From Mytilus edulis (Eukaryota; Mollusca; Bivalvia; Mytilida; Mytilidae): a DNA stretch of 64,000 nt. Shown piece after piece: positions 42,201 through 54,387 of this stretch (the first letter of the stretch is position 1; the number at the start of each line of letters is the position of its first letter). Below the pieces are notes generated by a model that was not told the DNA's origin, ran no database searches, and saw only the letters and a list, made by a program, of their open reading frames with translations. The position numbers and the translations under genes are program-made. The DNA lies in NCBI RefSeq assembly GCF_963676685.1, contig NC_092351.1:39546733-39610732 (forward strand). The letters are read 5' to 3'.

Positions 42201-43981
42201 ATGTCCAATAAAAGCCCTGCCTGGGAAGTCAACCATTGGTATGCCCTGATCGAATGACATGGCCTTGTTTATGTGTAGAAGCAAGATATTCAATTAAAAG
42301 TTTTGACTAATCATAAACTTTCAACACGATGACCATGCAAATATTGTGCCATTATGAAAAACTAAAATTCTACGCTTACAAATGAAAATATGTGTTTGTT
42401 AAAGGAAGGCCCAGAGAGTGTCCGTGAACAATCCATTAACAGCGATGAACTTGACACGTGTCTTTTAAGTACAGAACACAATCTAACTGGAAAATGAACC
42501 AGATTCATAGTTTATAAGAGATTAAAAAAATCTCGTTTGGTTTGTTTGAGCTTTTGATTTGACCATTTGAAAAGTAATTTTCCTTTTTGAATTTTTTTCG
42601 GAGTTCAGTATTTTTGTAATTTTACTTTTTTCAGTACCCACTGTTTACACAAACTTAAACATGGAAAATTAATAGGTCTTCTAAAAAAGGATTTCAAAGT
42701 AAAATTGAAATAACTGTTACAGAAAAAGTAAAATTAAAAGGTCTTTTAAAAACATAGCATTTCACGGTAAAAGTTGCAAAGAATTGTTGAACAAAATGTC
42801 TGACATTCCTATACAATATTAAAAATACTAATCACAGGCTTTGTGCTGTACAGTTCGTGGCAAAACTCCTAAATATAAGTTTTGTATCTGTGGAACGTGA
42901 TCATTTTTTCTTTTTGTACGCTATGGCATTGAAGTTAAAAAAAAAAGCAAAAAAGTCATCCAAAAGTACATATCAAGATTCAATTCAAAAGTTGCTGTTA
43001 ATTGCCGGTAGAGCGGCAATAATCTATGTCCATAGAGAATGAATTTATTTGCACAAAAATGCACTTTTAATCGAGTGCGCCGTAAAATTAACATTTGAGT
43101 CGACCCCTGTCGTTTTTCTAGTCAATTTTGGTGTCAACAGTCCATACCGAGACTTTCCCTATATATCTATTTAGAAAGCATGTTGCTTAAACCAGACAAT
43201 TACCACATTGATATATAATAATGTCCGGATGACAGAAAGACACAAGTAAACCCGGAACCTTACTTTATTAAAAGATATAAATATCTGATTGTCTGAAAGA
43301 CACAGTCACGTTGTTTTCATTGTAAGTCTCAAAGATAACTCTGCTGTATAAAAGAATTTTTTGAATACTTGAGAGAAACAAAATCTCTAAAATCTTCCAC
43401 GGTTCACGAACAACGAAATGTCTATTTTGTCCTAATATCGAGAAAAAACAATGAAAAGAACTGAAGTATCGAGATTGTACAGGAAAGGGGTGTTTCATTG
43501 CTATTCTAGATAAGAAAAGTTAATGACGAAGCAATGATTTATACGTTTAAATCACAATGTTTGCAAATTGACCTTACAATTCATTATACTGTACAAACAT
43601 TTTGTACAACATTATCAACTCTCCAATATTCATTTCATTTGAAAATTGAAATAGTATTAAATATAAATTGAAGTTTTTAACATAATTCATTAAATCTAAA
43701 ATATTATATAAAAATAGCTTTGATGGAAAGTACTTACAATCAACGATTTGATAAACCTCCCATCCCATTTCTATTCCAGTCGGGGACTTATAATGAAATG
43801 TCTTAGAATGAAGAATACACTGTTCATTAACATTTTTGAAAAATAATGTAAGACACGTGTTTGTCCGGAGACATAACATTAAACATTGTAATAAAGCAAT
43901 GTTAAATGCTACACCTACGTTATCCTCGACTTGGTAGGTGTTTTTCAGACTTTCGATATTTATTCCACCTAGATGTTCCAT
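39234..43981 (-). CDS. PAN/Apple plus C-type-lectin protein A, three exons, complete
   Basis: Exons 43738-43981 (244 nt), 41854-42042 (189 nt) and 39234-39469 (236 nt) join in phases 1 and 1, giving 222 residues and a TAA stop. Residues 1-81 form a PAN/Apple-like module with a C-x3-C-x5-C-x11-C-type pattern (LLQCLMLCLRTNTC, EQCILHSKTF). Residues 85-222 form a C-type lectin domain from GRCPTNF to TCRYVCEKR. The calcium-site motif is QPN (NWEAGQPNGG) and the WND position is WHD. Known CTLDs use these positions to bind sugar hydroxyls; QPN is neither the mannose-type EPN nor the galactose-type QPD. No signal peptide follows the first ATG. Either this is the start behind the TATA box near 44068, or the AG before ATG is an acceptor and a signal-peptide exon lies further up. 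Paralogue of gene B (49310-52740). Confidence 0.8.
39530..39945. repeat. 33-bp minisatellite (degenerate on both sides)
   Basis: Unit attcaatgggtaacatcaga + aatacctcgatta is repeated about six times at 39597-39800, with weaker units before and after. Since 33 is divisible by 3, it yields an 11-residue periodic open frame, but it sits in an intron of lectin gene A. Degenerate units resume after 41510, so the array was split by the Helitron-type element. Confidence 0.8.
39946..41510 (+). mobile_element. 1565-bp Helitron-type non-autonomous element
   Basis: It starts tctatactattaaacgagaa after A (39945) and ends tgtgttctag before T (41511). A perfect hairpin, cccgcga/tcgcggg, lies at 41485-41500, one base from the terminal 10-mer. 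These are the diagnostic Helitron ends and target. The first ~200 bp match the other copy at 15543-16716 in inverse orientation ('acctcattttgtgtgtcgct', 'gattattcagattgagttat'). Inside are an 'acaagaatgtgtcc' element (40455-40835) and a 'cgggatttcggga' block (about 40918-41085). No Rep/helicase. Confidence 0.8.
40455..40835 (+). mobile_element. 'acaagaatgtgtcc' short element with duplicated 3' end
   Basis: Collinear with 20490-20805 from acaagaatgtgtccatagta to the 'cataaatggggcata' hairpin. Here the terminal part (gacgaacg tract plus hairpin) occurs twice, ending near 40725 and 40835, so the 3' end is tandemly duplicated. Nested in the Helitron-type element. Confidence 0.65.
41511..41640. 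repeat. right remnant of the split 33-bp minisatellite
   Basis: Degenerate units such as 'gaattgcctagctcaattca' and 'gaagtacctagattctttca' continue the array interrupted at 39945/39946. Confidence 0.55.
41725..41850 (-). repeat. dispersed repeat fragment, intron of lectin gene A
   Basis: Contains 'cctgtaccaagtcagaagta' and 'tgacagttgttttccgttcg', family of 38060-38460 in inverse orientation. Confidence 0.5.
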
Positions 43982-44061
43982 CTCTTGTTCAAAGGATGAA
44001 ATAATAGGTATAACGTGATTTAATTTGTATATACTTTGTAGTTTGGTTTAAACCAATAATT

Positions 44062-44073
44062 AGTATATATACC
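44062..44073 (-). promoter_or_regulatory. TATA-box candidate of lectin gene A
   Basis: On the minus strand ggtatatatact lies about 85 nt upstream of the ATG at 43981. That distance fits a TATA box plus a 55-60-nt leader. It supports the ATG at 43981 as the true start rather than an internal exon. AT-rich sequence makes chance matches common. Confidence 0.35.
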
Positions 44074-44099
44074 ACAAGATCAACAAGATTCAAGTATTT

Positions 44100-46400
44100 C
44101 CGATGGGAAAAGTCATGTGTTTTCTTTTTAATCAATCAAATATATTGTATTTAGTATCCGAAAACCATATTTGTGACATTGCAAGCCACCCTAAGTTCAA
44201 GTTTTGTTTGCACATTGATTTTTCTTATTTGTATTTTATTTAAACTTTTCAAACAATGTTCATTAGAATATACAATAAAGGAGAAATAGAAAAGAACAGC
44301 AACAATTTAAGTACAAATGATATTGGGAATTCAATTTACCAATAAAAAAAATGTATTGATATTTACATGTACTTTTATGATCATTTATATCGTAATAAAT
44401 TTCTTAATCACTAACTACTTAAAAAAAGATTGTTGTTTCTTTCAAACACTTATTAAAGTAAAATAAAAAAACAAATTTTAGCAATCATTTAGGTTCAATT
44501 TCGTCATAAGATAGACAACATCACTTGTAAATCAATAAATGAGTTTACTAATATTTAATTCATTAAAATAATAAGAATGTGAAGCAACACGAATGAAAGT
44601 TATGAAGAATGATGACGATCCATATCAACACAAACAACCCATACTGTTTGACAGTCAGAAAAAAAGGGACAAACAATGATTACTAATGTTAAAAAAGTGA
44701 AAAAAATAACCATTGCCGAAAAAAGAAAATGTTGCTTTTAATAAAAGAAAACGAAAACCGAAAAGACAAATACCTGTACCAAAAAATACAAAAAAGGATA
44801 TATAATGACGGCAAATAAAACATAAATGTTTCACCTAATCACAACAGTAAATTAAACCAAAACCAAATTGTGTCCGTAAATATTTCCGAAACACGACCTT
44901 AAATTTAACTTACAATCAAGAGCTTTTGGTTAGTTTTGTTTCATTCATATGCTCAAACTAAAAATAAAGTTAAATTCTATTGAAATTCCATATGAGAGGA
45001 TCTATATATACTTATAAAAGCGTTTCAAAATTTTATATTTTTTTCCAGAAATTTAAAATTTCGGTTCTTTATGATTCTTTTGAAGGTATTTTTTATAAAT
45101 CATTGAAATTTGCATCTAAAGATAAAAAGGAAGATGTGATATGATTGTCAATATGACTACTCTCCACAAGAAACATCGGTTGCCAAAATCAACAAATTTG
45201 TATCCAAAAGATAATTTTTTTATGATAGATACATGTATTCCGCTGACGTTTATTGAAGACTAATTTAGAATTAAATCAAAATAGTGTTTAATTTTAAAGT
45301 ACATGCATTTGGATGAGATGTTAAAAGTTTAAGATTCAAAGATTTGAAAATATTTTGCCGTGTTGGGAAACAAAATCAGAGAAAATGGCGCAATTCATTT
45401 TTATCTAAATACTGTGCAATTAACATAATTTGCTTTCAGATGAAATAAATGTAATGTAATTTACCTTCAAAATACATTTTCCATAATTGTAACGTATTTA
45501 AAAATCAAAATCGTTTGTGATAAAAGAGAAGAGAAGAATACCGAAGGAACACTCACACTCATAATTGGAAAAGAACGAGAACTAAAGACAAACAACAGTT
45601 TACACAATACAACATAGTAAAAAGAGAATGAAGTTACGAAAATAAACTGAATTTCAAAGATATAACATGATCACCAATTACAAATGCTCTTAATCTCAAC
45701 CCTCTTCTTTTTAAAATGTCAATCAGCGTAAAATACTATATTATGAAACAAACTGTGAAAAAAGGGTGAAGAAAAAAACATCCAATTATAAATGTTCATG
45801 AATTATTTGCACAAATTTTAAGTATAAAAGTTGAAGCAGCTGACATATGAAATGTCATTTACTGGTGTTAAACATCAGCATATTGACCGAAACGTATTGT
45901 AATGGGTTAATCTTGTTGGTAACTTAAGTTTATTAATGGGTGATGATACACAGCGAATATGCAAGGCGAGTAATGCAAAACATAATTATCTATCTTCTAT
46001 TGGATGATGTTTTATACTAATGAAGTAGTAGAAAAGTTGCCTCCCAATCATATCTAAATTCATCCCAAGTTTTTATTTGTATTCGTATTGCTCAATCTTG
46101 AGTTTCTGCGTTTGTTTGTGTGCAAACAAACTATATTTAATGGGTATGGTCTATTAAGATAATAAAAATTGATGAACTAACAGAGGTACAAATATATAAA
46201 ATAAGCCTTTATGTAACAAACCTGTGATTGTTCCTGGTGAAGGTAATTTCAGAAGTGAAGCACATAACGATGAAAAAAAAACTTTCCCTGTTTCATTTCA
46301 ATTGACAGATCAAATTTTTTTTCAGATTTGAAATATGCAGAATTTGACATAAAAATCCAAGAACGATTCAAGGTTAAGGCCATACTTTTTTTGTTTTTAC
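44100..46400. other. intergenic stretch between the two lectin genes, mostly unassigned
   Basis: No bordered exon seen. Short repeat pieces: a SINE-like fragment at about 45118-45190 and a degraded inverted RT-element tail near 45535-45640 ('acacaatacaacatagtaaa'). Confidence 0.45.
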
Positions 46401-46439
46401 GTTAAAGGCTATACTTTTTTATTTTTACATTATAGATAA

Positions 46440-46870
46440 ATATTGCTGGTGGACGTTTTGTCCCAGCCCAGTAGACAGCACGCTAGTGTTGACATGAATA
46501 TCAATTATATGGACATTTTTTTATAAATTAACTGTTTGCAAATGTAAAGATTGTTCGAAATACTAAGGATTTCCTTATCCCAGGCATAGATTACCTTAGC
46601 CGTATTTGGCACAACTTGAGCGTCACTAATGAGTCTTATGTAGACGAAACAAGCGTTTGGCGTATCAAAAATATAAGCCTGGTACCTTTGATATCTATTT
46701 ACACCACAGGGTCGATGTCACTGCTGGTAGACGTTTCGTCCCTGAGGGTATTACCAGCCTAGTAGCCAGCACTTTGGTGTTGACATGAATATCAATTATA
46801 TGGTCTTTTTTTTTTATAATTAATTGTTTGAAAAAGTAAACATTATTCGAAATACTAAGGATGTTCTTAG
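46440..46870 (+). repeat. ~278-bp tandem unit, about 1.5 copies
   Basis: tgctggtggacgttttgtcc at 46444 recurs as tgctggtagacgtttcgtcc at 46722. Both are followed by 'agcacgctagtgttgacatg' or its variant and 'aatatcaattatatgg'. The unit also contains 'taatgagtcttatgtagacg' and 'tgcagataccttagccgta'-like text near 46590. Single or inverted parts occur at 27735-28005, 25275 and 55622. Confidence 0.65.
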
Positions 46871-48467
46871 TAATATATAATTAATATAAATATTTGATAT
46901 TCCATTTAAACAAAGTATTTGTCTAGCGTTTATCAAACTTATTTTAACTTTCGACATGCGATACACATGCTAACACAACTCGCTATCTTAAAAAAAAAAT
47001 CGTTGTATTGCCAACATATTTTCTGACTCCTCCTCATACTTATTATGTTATAGTGTTTTTATGGCAATGTTAGAAACAGTTGTCTTTCTAACAATGATTT
47101 AAATATAAAAATAATATAAAAATGAAGATGTGATATGATTGTCTTTAAGACAACTAAACTTCAAGAGTCCCCAATGATGTAAATGCCATTACTTGGCCTT
47201 TAGAAATGAATAATATATACTCTGCCATAAAAGATCTGACATTACGAAATGTTAAAAAATATTTTCGAACGGGAAAAATAACGGCATGATTTGTGCCATA
47301 AAATACACGAAGAACATACATGACAGACAGCAACCAAAGACATCCACCGAATAGTGGGCGCCTGATTTATTACAACCTAATACATAATGTGGTGCGGTTA
47401 AGTCTTCTTGTGTCCCCTCAGCGCTCACCTAATAAGTTGTTATCTATTGTTCAGCTTGATTCATCATGATTCATTCGCCTTTAGGATATATCCATGGGTT
47501 ACTTTATAAAACAGTGTTCACTCTTGAAAATATTCCTAAAGGACTTTTCAAAGTAAGTTTCAAAGGCCATCCCACCAAGTAAATAATGTGTGAATGTTCA
47601 TGACCACATTGACAAACCCTCTCGGATACAATTCGATTCACATGAATTGTCAATTTATATATATCCATACTATACTTTATAATGTATATATGTTTGCAAT
47701 AAAAATGTAGCACTGTATGAACTACATTTGATAATCATCGACTAATCCTAAGTTGATAAAAGATTATATATAAATAAGGATGCTATCTAAATACTAATCA
47801 TTACACTATCTATCTTATTTGGGAATTAATTCATCAAGCTTGAGCCTATTCTTTTCCTTTATTTCATTTTCTATGATCAAAACAATTGAATCTTGTATCT
47901 ATTTATATTACAAATTTGATAATGATTGAAATTTTATTTGTTTCAATAATATTAAAAAAAAACTCATATATCATGGTCAGGGTAAATCCGGAAGTGGATT
48001 AAATTTGTTTATATTAAGCATACTATTCTCTCTAGATTACACGTTCGAATGTGCTTTATTTTGTAAATAATGATCCATCCTCAATTAAATATTATAATGT
48101 AATACAATTTTACTCAAATTTAATTCATGATTAATATCATCAACATAACTTTATATTTTTTAATGAATAGCTGCTACCATTCATTGAGCTAGTTTGTTCA
48201 ATTGTCATTTGATTAGGGACTTTTCGTTTAGAATTTTCATCGGAGTTCAGTATTTTGGTGATTTTACTTTCACTTTTCTTTTGTAAGAAAATATAAATTA
48301 GATGACAGAGACGCAATTTGTCATTCAAAATCTTAAAATACAAATGTAATAATGAAAAAGACTACAACTACAATGTTAATACTTTTTGATTTTACAAAAT
48401 TGTCTTATCACTTTTATTGATATATTTGCTGGTAATTAACTGTGTTTAATAACAATCAATGTTAACA

Positions 48468-48610
48468 TTAGTAATGTTTTTTACACTTTGTATCTTGCTG
48501 TTCGGTGTGAGCCAAAGCTGCGTGTTGCAGATCGTACTTTGACCTTTAAAGATTTACTTTTACAAATTATGACTAAAATGAAGAGTTGTCTCATTGACAA
48601 AAACAAATTT
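48468..48610 (+). repeat. SINE-like dispersed repeat fragment
   Basis: Contains 'ctgttcggtgtgagccaaag', 'taaagatttacttttacaaa' and 'agagttgtctcattgacaaa', as at 4230-4346. Confidence 0.65.
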
Positions 48611-49309
48611 ATGATGCCAACTTATTTAAGTTACAGGAGAAAGCAACATTTATTTTATTCATAATCATGAACTTAATAACTCTTTTTGCATGGGAAAACA
48701 GAGAAAAATGAAACATAAAAAGTAGTCTTATTGTGTACTTCAATTTAATACATTTCAACTTATAAACAATTCAACTTCTGATAAAAGATAACTTAAATAC
48801 TATTTATAACACATATAAGGTTTCATTTATACTACCCAAAACAAAATATAGCTTTAACGAATATGAAAATAAAAATTTACCAGTCAGACAACTATTTCTT
48901 AGAAGTCATATAGCAACGGTGTGAACATTAAAAGTATTTCTAAAGCTTTCGAAATTTATTATTCGTTTTGCCTATTAAACGTTTCGATTCAATTCCCACT
49001 AACTAGTTTCATGTAGATGAAACGCATACCAAATTATAAGACATATCTTTGATTAGTTTTAAATGTGAGACCAACGATGAACAAAACCGATCCAATATAG
49101 TATGACATAAAAGGCCCTTTTTAACAAAATATTAAGCAAGACAAAAGCAAATAATAATCTTTCGACTTAACCTACTAGTAATGATATTTAACGAAAAACA
49201 TTTATACTAAATTGCAAAGAACGACAACCACTGCACTAAATGATCACTTGCGTCTTGGGAGAGGATAATTACTCTCGCTTTGGACACAAGAATAAACAGT
49301 ACATTTAAT

Positions 49310-52300
49310 TCATGCTCTCTTTTCACAGATATAACTACATGTAAGCTCATTTGGAAAGTTCATATCATGCCAATACATAGTGGAGTTGTATGTAACTGCC
49401 ATAACAATGGTTATAGGGAGGTCGTCATCATCTGGCTGAGAACTGTCCCAGTTAAAGTACACCATATCAGTACCATCATCAAAGGTCATCCTGTCACGAA
49501 CAACAAAGTTCTTGCCTTGGATACATATCCAATCTCTTGTCACACCATCTGTAATTCAAAATTAAAATACTGGCTTAATTGAGTTTTCGTTTGTTGTTAG
49601 GTCTTAGAGTACTCAATCGACTTTTCACTTTTTCACTTTCTCTTGAAGTATAGATTCTAGATAGTTATGTTATCTGCCGTCTCAATTATGTATTTTAATT
49701 TCTTTTATTTGTCTGTGTATAGTTTTGACCTTTATTGTTTTGTCCATTTTTGGTAGTATCTCTTCGGCGTGAATTTTGATGAAAATCGGATGAAAATCAC
49801 AATTTCGGGTGACATTTCATGATACTACAGATACAGTTAAGTCGGCCTCATATTTTGACTTACATCTAGAAATTGACAATGAGGATCGGTTGAAAAACAA
49901 AACTTTACGACAAAAGAGATGATTTCAGCTTTCCAATTGTGAAATTTCCATTTCTAAGAAGCAACATTCCAGTAGCACCTGCAAACGGGGTATATATCTC
50001 CCAATTGATACGATATTCCCGTGCTTGCATTTCCGATCATGATTTTCTTTATAGAGGGTTGCTGCTTACAATGAAGCTATTAGACCAGGAGTTCCAAATG
50101 GTGAAGTTGAAATCATCCCTTCGTAAATTTTACGGACGCCATCACGAGTTGGTTGACCGTTATGGAATAACCGTTTCACAAATGATATCGGATATGTTCC
50201 TTAAGTCGTAACTACAATCCCCTACCTTTTTATGAATGTGACCTACCGAATTAGACTATTTACCGGATTTGTTATCACATAAGCCACACGACGGATGCCA
50301 CATGTGGAGCAGGATCTGCTTACCCTTCCGGAGCACATGAGATCACCCCTAGTTTTTGGTGGTGTTCGTGTTGTTTGTCCTTTAGTTTTCTATGTTGTGT
50401 CATGTGTACTATTGTTTGTCTGTTTGTCTTTTTCATTTTTAGCCATGGCGTTGTCAGTTTATTTTCGATTTATGAGTTTAATTGTCCTTTGGTATCTTTC
50501 GTCCTTCTTTTGTCTTTGAACACATCTAAAAATCTTCACTGATATTCGTTTTGGCATTTGAACAATAAATAGCTCTTTCATCCAATCAAATACAAATTGA
50601 TAAAACATACACACAATATACTGGTATTTGTAAATTAGATGTTTATAGCTTGGAAATGATACAATTGTGGTCATTAAAAGCGCAATAGTAGAACATATTA
50701 GGCTCAACTCAACATTTTCTTTTTGAAAATTAGATTTCTTTTGTATAAATAATTCCTTTTGATATGTTCACTTCACTATAATGCTCCTGTGAAATGAAAA
50801 AAAAAATTAATAAAAGATCATATCGAATAGCCACACTATTCTATCCCCAAGACATTCTGTATGTGCCTGTCCCAAGTCAGGATCCTGTTATCGAGTGGTA
50901 ATCGTTTATTGCTTAATATCATATTTGTTTTCGTTCATTGTTTTGTACATAAAACAGGTCGTTAGTTTTATCGTTCGAATTATTTAATATATGCGGGGCC
51001 TTTTATAGCCGACTATGCGGTATTGGTTTTGCTCAATTTTAAAATTCGTAAAGTGTCTTGTAGTCGTAAACATCTATATCATTCGGTTTCTGGTTGAGAG
51101 ATGTTCATTTACGATTATACTGCATCCTCGTATTTTTATATATGTACGTAAAAAAGTTACATTTTCCTTAATTTTATCTAAAATATACAAAAATAAATGT
51201 GACACGCAACGGTATATTTATTGAAGTGATTCTTTATAAACTATTCCCCAAACGCGCGTTATCTGGGTTTACCTTCGTCATGAACGCTCAAACCAAAATA
51301 TTTCAAAAGCCAAGAACGTATAATTACGTTTATATAACAGTATTACAATAATGCTATACAAAAGTTATCAATTACCTAAAATATATTCCACATATGTTTG
51401 CCTGTACGATGAGTCAATCCGTATAAGCTCCGATTGAAAAGCAACACACCCATCGAAGTTAAATACGTTTTTATCTGTTCCATGTTCAATTCTATAGCAT
51501 AAATCCTGTTGTCTGTAGTATGCAAAACTGTCTGGACATCTACCACTCACTTAAAAGAAGAAACTTTTGTTTATTAATATTCAAAACGTTCAAAGAAACC
51601 CATAGATGCTATCATATATTAAAACACAGGATAACAAGAAAGTGAATTGAGCCAATGAAGCATTATCCTTTAAATTACCGTTATTATTATACTTTCGACT
51701 TATTACGGCGTTTAAGCTATATAACAAAAGTCGCCCTTATTACTATACAATCAGTGAACAGTAAAATTCAAATCTATTTTAATTGCAGTAATATGTGCTT
51801 AAAGTAGTATGGGTGTCTTTCGCGATCTTAGATTGTAAATAAAAGAGAACCTCAGTTAAATTTTCAATGAAGTTAGGAAAATTTGAGCCAGGAATGCAGA
51901 CAACTAATACAAATTTTCATTTAAAAGAACAAATTTATAAGATATTAACTTATAAATTTTAATATTTTTCCAAGCGTATATTTTTTTTTGCTTGATTTTT
52001 AATGTTTTAAAAGTAAGTAACTCTGAAAAAGTGCATTTTCTGAAGGATTATAAATAAATTTTGCTTTTAATATTTCAGCCGGAAAAAAACGTACGATGAC
52101 CCAATTTTTTTGATATTCGCAAGGCATTTTCTAGAAACTATCTTTTCATATAGTATTTTACATTACTATTATTTAGTTGAGCTTCTAATCACTTACTTTT
52201 GTATTAAATGTATAATCCACATACATTGTGTCATTTTGTCACAATATGTAGCTTGAGCAAATGCACGGTGACCCATCATTATTATTATGTTTTGGAAGCA

Positions 52301-52740
52301 TATCAAAATATAAACAACGTTTTTGCAAGTATGAACAAATTCTATCATATCTAATATTTATACTCCCAAACCACCCAATTCTTTTTTTATTTTGAAAATA
52401 TAAATGGAATTTGAAACCTTACTTTTGACATATATTAAATGTTTATATAGAAAAGGCAATTTGCAAACCTAAATCTTTGATCTGAAGTATACTTACAATC
52501 TTGAATTTGATAAGCTTCCCATCCAACTCCAGATTCTGTTGGTTGTTTGTAGTAAAATGTCTTAGAGTGGAGGATACAAAGATTTGTGTCATTTTTGAAA
52601 AACAATGTCAAGCACATTTTGTTACGTAGACAGGACCAAACACATTGAAGTAAACTGATTGTTTGTATAAGTCCTACATTTCCCTCTGTTTGAAATATGT
52701 CTGTAAAGTTATCTAGTTTTACTGCACCAAGACTTTCCAT
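49310..52740 (-). CDS. PAN/Apple plus C-type-lectin protein B, three exons, complete
   Basis: Exons 52497-52740 (244 nt), 51376-51549 (174 nt) and 49310-49548 (239 nt) join in phases 1 and 1, giving 218 residues and a TGA stop. The first exon has the same length as in gene A and encodes the same PAN-like module (LLQCVWSCLRNKMC, LCILHSKTF). The lectin part runs from GRCPDSF to TCSYICEKR. The calcium-site motif is QPD (NWDSSQPDDDD), the signature linked to galactose-type binding in many CTLDs; the WND position is WHD. The extra cysteine that gene A has before WHD is absent. An AATTAAATCA-GTTA block precedes the ATG in both genes. No obvious signal peptide after the ATG, with the same caveat as gene A. 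Confidence 0.8.
49845..50525 (+). pseudogene. 5'-truncated RT retroelement: C-terminal coding end plus 3' tail
   Basis: The frame at 49939-50211 reads FPFLRSNIPVAPANGVYIS, QLIRYSRACISDHDFLYRG and LRKFYGRHHELVDRYGI. This is the conserved C-terminal tail after the reverse-transcriptase domain in a widespread invertebrate retroelement family. Just upstream, remnants of HLEIDNEDRLKNK and LRQKR lie in another frame, so this copy is frameshifted. The 3' tail (50240-50525) has 'cttaccctTCCGGAGCACATG' and 'ttagccatggcgttgtcagt'. Other truncated copies are at 26036, 35195, 35706, 54388 (inverted) and 56745. Confidence 0.75.
50868..51040 (+). repeat. SINE-like dispersed repeat
   Basis: Contains 'gtcccaagtcaggatcctgt', 'gttagttttatcgttcgaat', 'gcggggccttttatagccga' and 'cggtattggttttgctcaa', in family order. 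Confidence 0.7.
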
Positions 52741-53245
52741 CTTTCGAGATAAACAAGATAGTAACTTGATTTAATTATCTTTGCGTATTTAAAAAGAAAA
52801 AAGTATTGATTATTGGCTTTTTTTTTACCAATGAGATCTTTCCCTTTTTTTGTTTAAATTACTTGCAAAGTAGGTTCAAAGCTGTACGTTTTTACATGCC
52901 ATACGCAATGAAAATCTGTAAATCGAAGATTTGTTTAATCCTTAAATTAAATCCAAATGTATAGGAAATCCAAAATAGTAACAAAATCATAAAATTATGC
53001 TAAAATAAACTATAACTAGCTGCAATATTTGAAAATTGATTATTATCCACATCTTTATGTAAAATTTAGCTCATTATAAAAAACCATTTTCAACGTAGGT
53101 GGCGTTTTTGTATGACTATCAAAAGAGAAATTCGATTCAGTTACATGTATAGTCCACAGTGCTCTAAAACTTCTGATGCACAATTCTGTGTATGGTAATT
53201 AGTTTCTAACTAACCAAATAGAGGAATGAACAAATAAATATATTG

Positions 53246-53655
53246 ATAAAATTGAGAAAGGAAATGGTGAATATGTCAAAGCGACAACCACCCGACCATA
53301 GAGCAAACAACAGCCGAAGGCAACCAATGGGTCTTCAATGTAGCGAGAATTCCCGCACCCGTAGGTGTCCTTCAGCTGGCCCCTAAAATATGCATAATAG
53401 TACAGTGATAATGGACGTCATACTAAACTCCGAATTATACACAAGAAACTAAAATTTAAAATCATACAAGACTAACAAAGGCCAGAGGCTCCTGACTTGG
53501 GACAGGCGCAAAATTGCGGCGGGGTTAAACATGTTTATGAGATCTCAACCCTCCCCCTATACATCTAGCCAATGTAGAAAAGTAAAAGAATAACAATACG
53601 CACATTAAAATTCAGTTCAAGAGAAGTCCGAGTCTGATGTCAAAAGATGTAACAA
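53246..53655 (-). repeat. ~400-bp dispersed repeat, second long copy
   Basis: Collinear with 14664-15065: 'attgagaaaggaaatggtga', 'ggtcttcaatgtagcgagaa', 'gaggctcctgacttgggaca', 'ggcggggttaaacatgttta' and 'agagaagtccgagtctgatg'. Further related sequence may extend to about 54100. Confidence 0.75.
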
Positions 53656-54387
53656 AAGAAAATAAATAAAATGACAATAATACATAAATAACAACAGACT
53701 ACTAGCAGTTAACTGACATGCCAGCTCCAGACCTCAATTAAACTGATTGAAAGATTATGTCTTCATCATATGAATATCAGGTACAATCCCTCCCGTCAGG
53801 GGTTTAGTATCATACTATCATAAAATATATGAGAAGAACATAACCCGTGTCATGCCAACAACTGTTTTTTTAGAAATAAATGTGTTTAGTTCCGATGCAA
53901 AGACCCTATCAGTGAATCAATGTTAAAGCCAAAATATGCAATCTTTAATGACCTGACAACAGTATCGTAACTATATCCCCTTTTAATAAGTCTATTTAAA
54001 GGTTTTGTTAGTTTCTGAGGAGAATACTGATGAACATTTCTGTTTTGAACGACTACAACTAGTTTTCAATGAAGATGCACATTTGTACCCTAAAAGCTAA
54101 AAAGTTGTTATATTTTAAGCATTTAGCACCTCTATTTGTAAGAGCATGCAGTAAAATAACATTTTATTAGATTTTTTGTCCTTTCTTCACCTAAACCTTT
54201 ATAATTCTAAATCCAGGAAATAGCACAATCACTTTATGCATACTTTATGTGACGTAACAGGTACATTTAAAAGATTGAAGTGTTTAAAACTCATTAATCA
54301 CAACTTCAAAGGAATTTAAACATTGCCGCATGATATGCCTTAACAAGAGAAAAAAAGTTTCGCTTTCTAACATGATTACAAGAAGAA

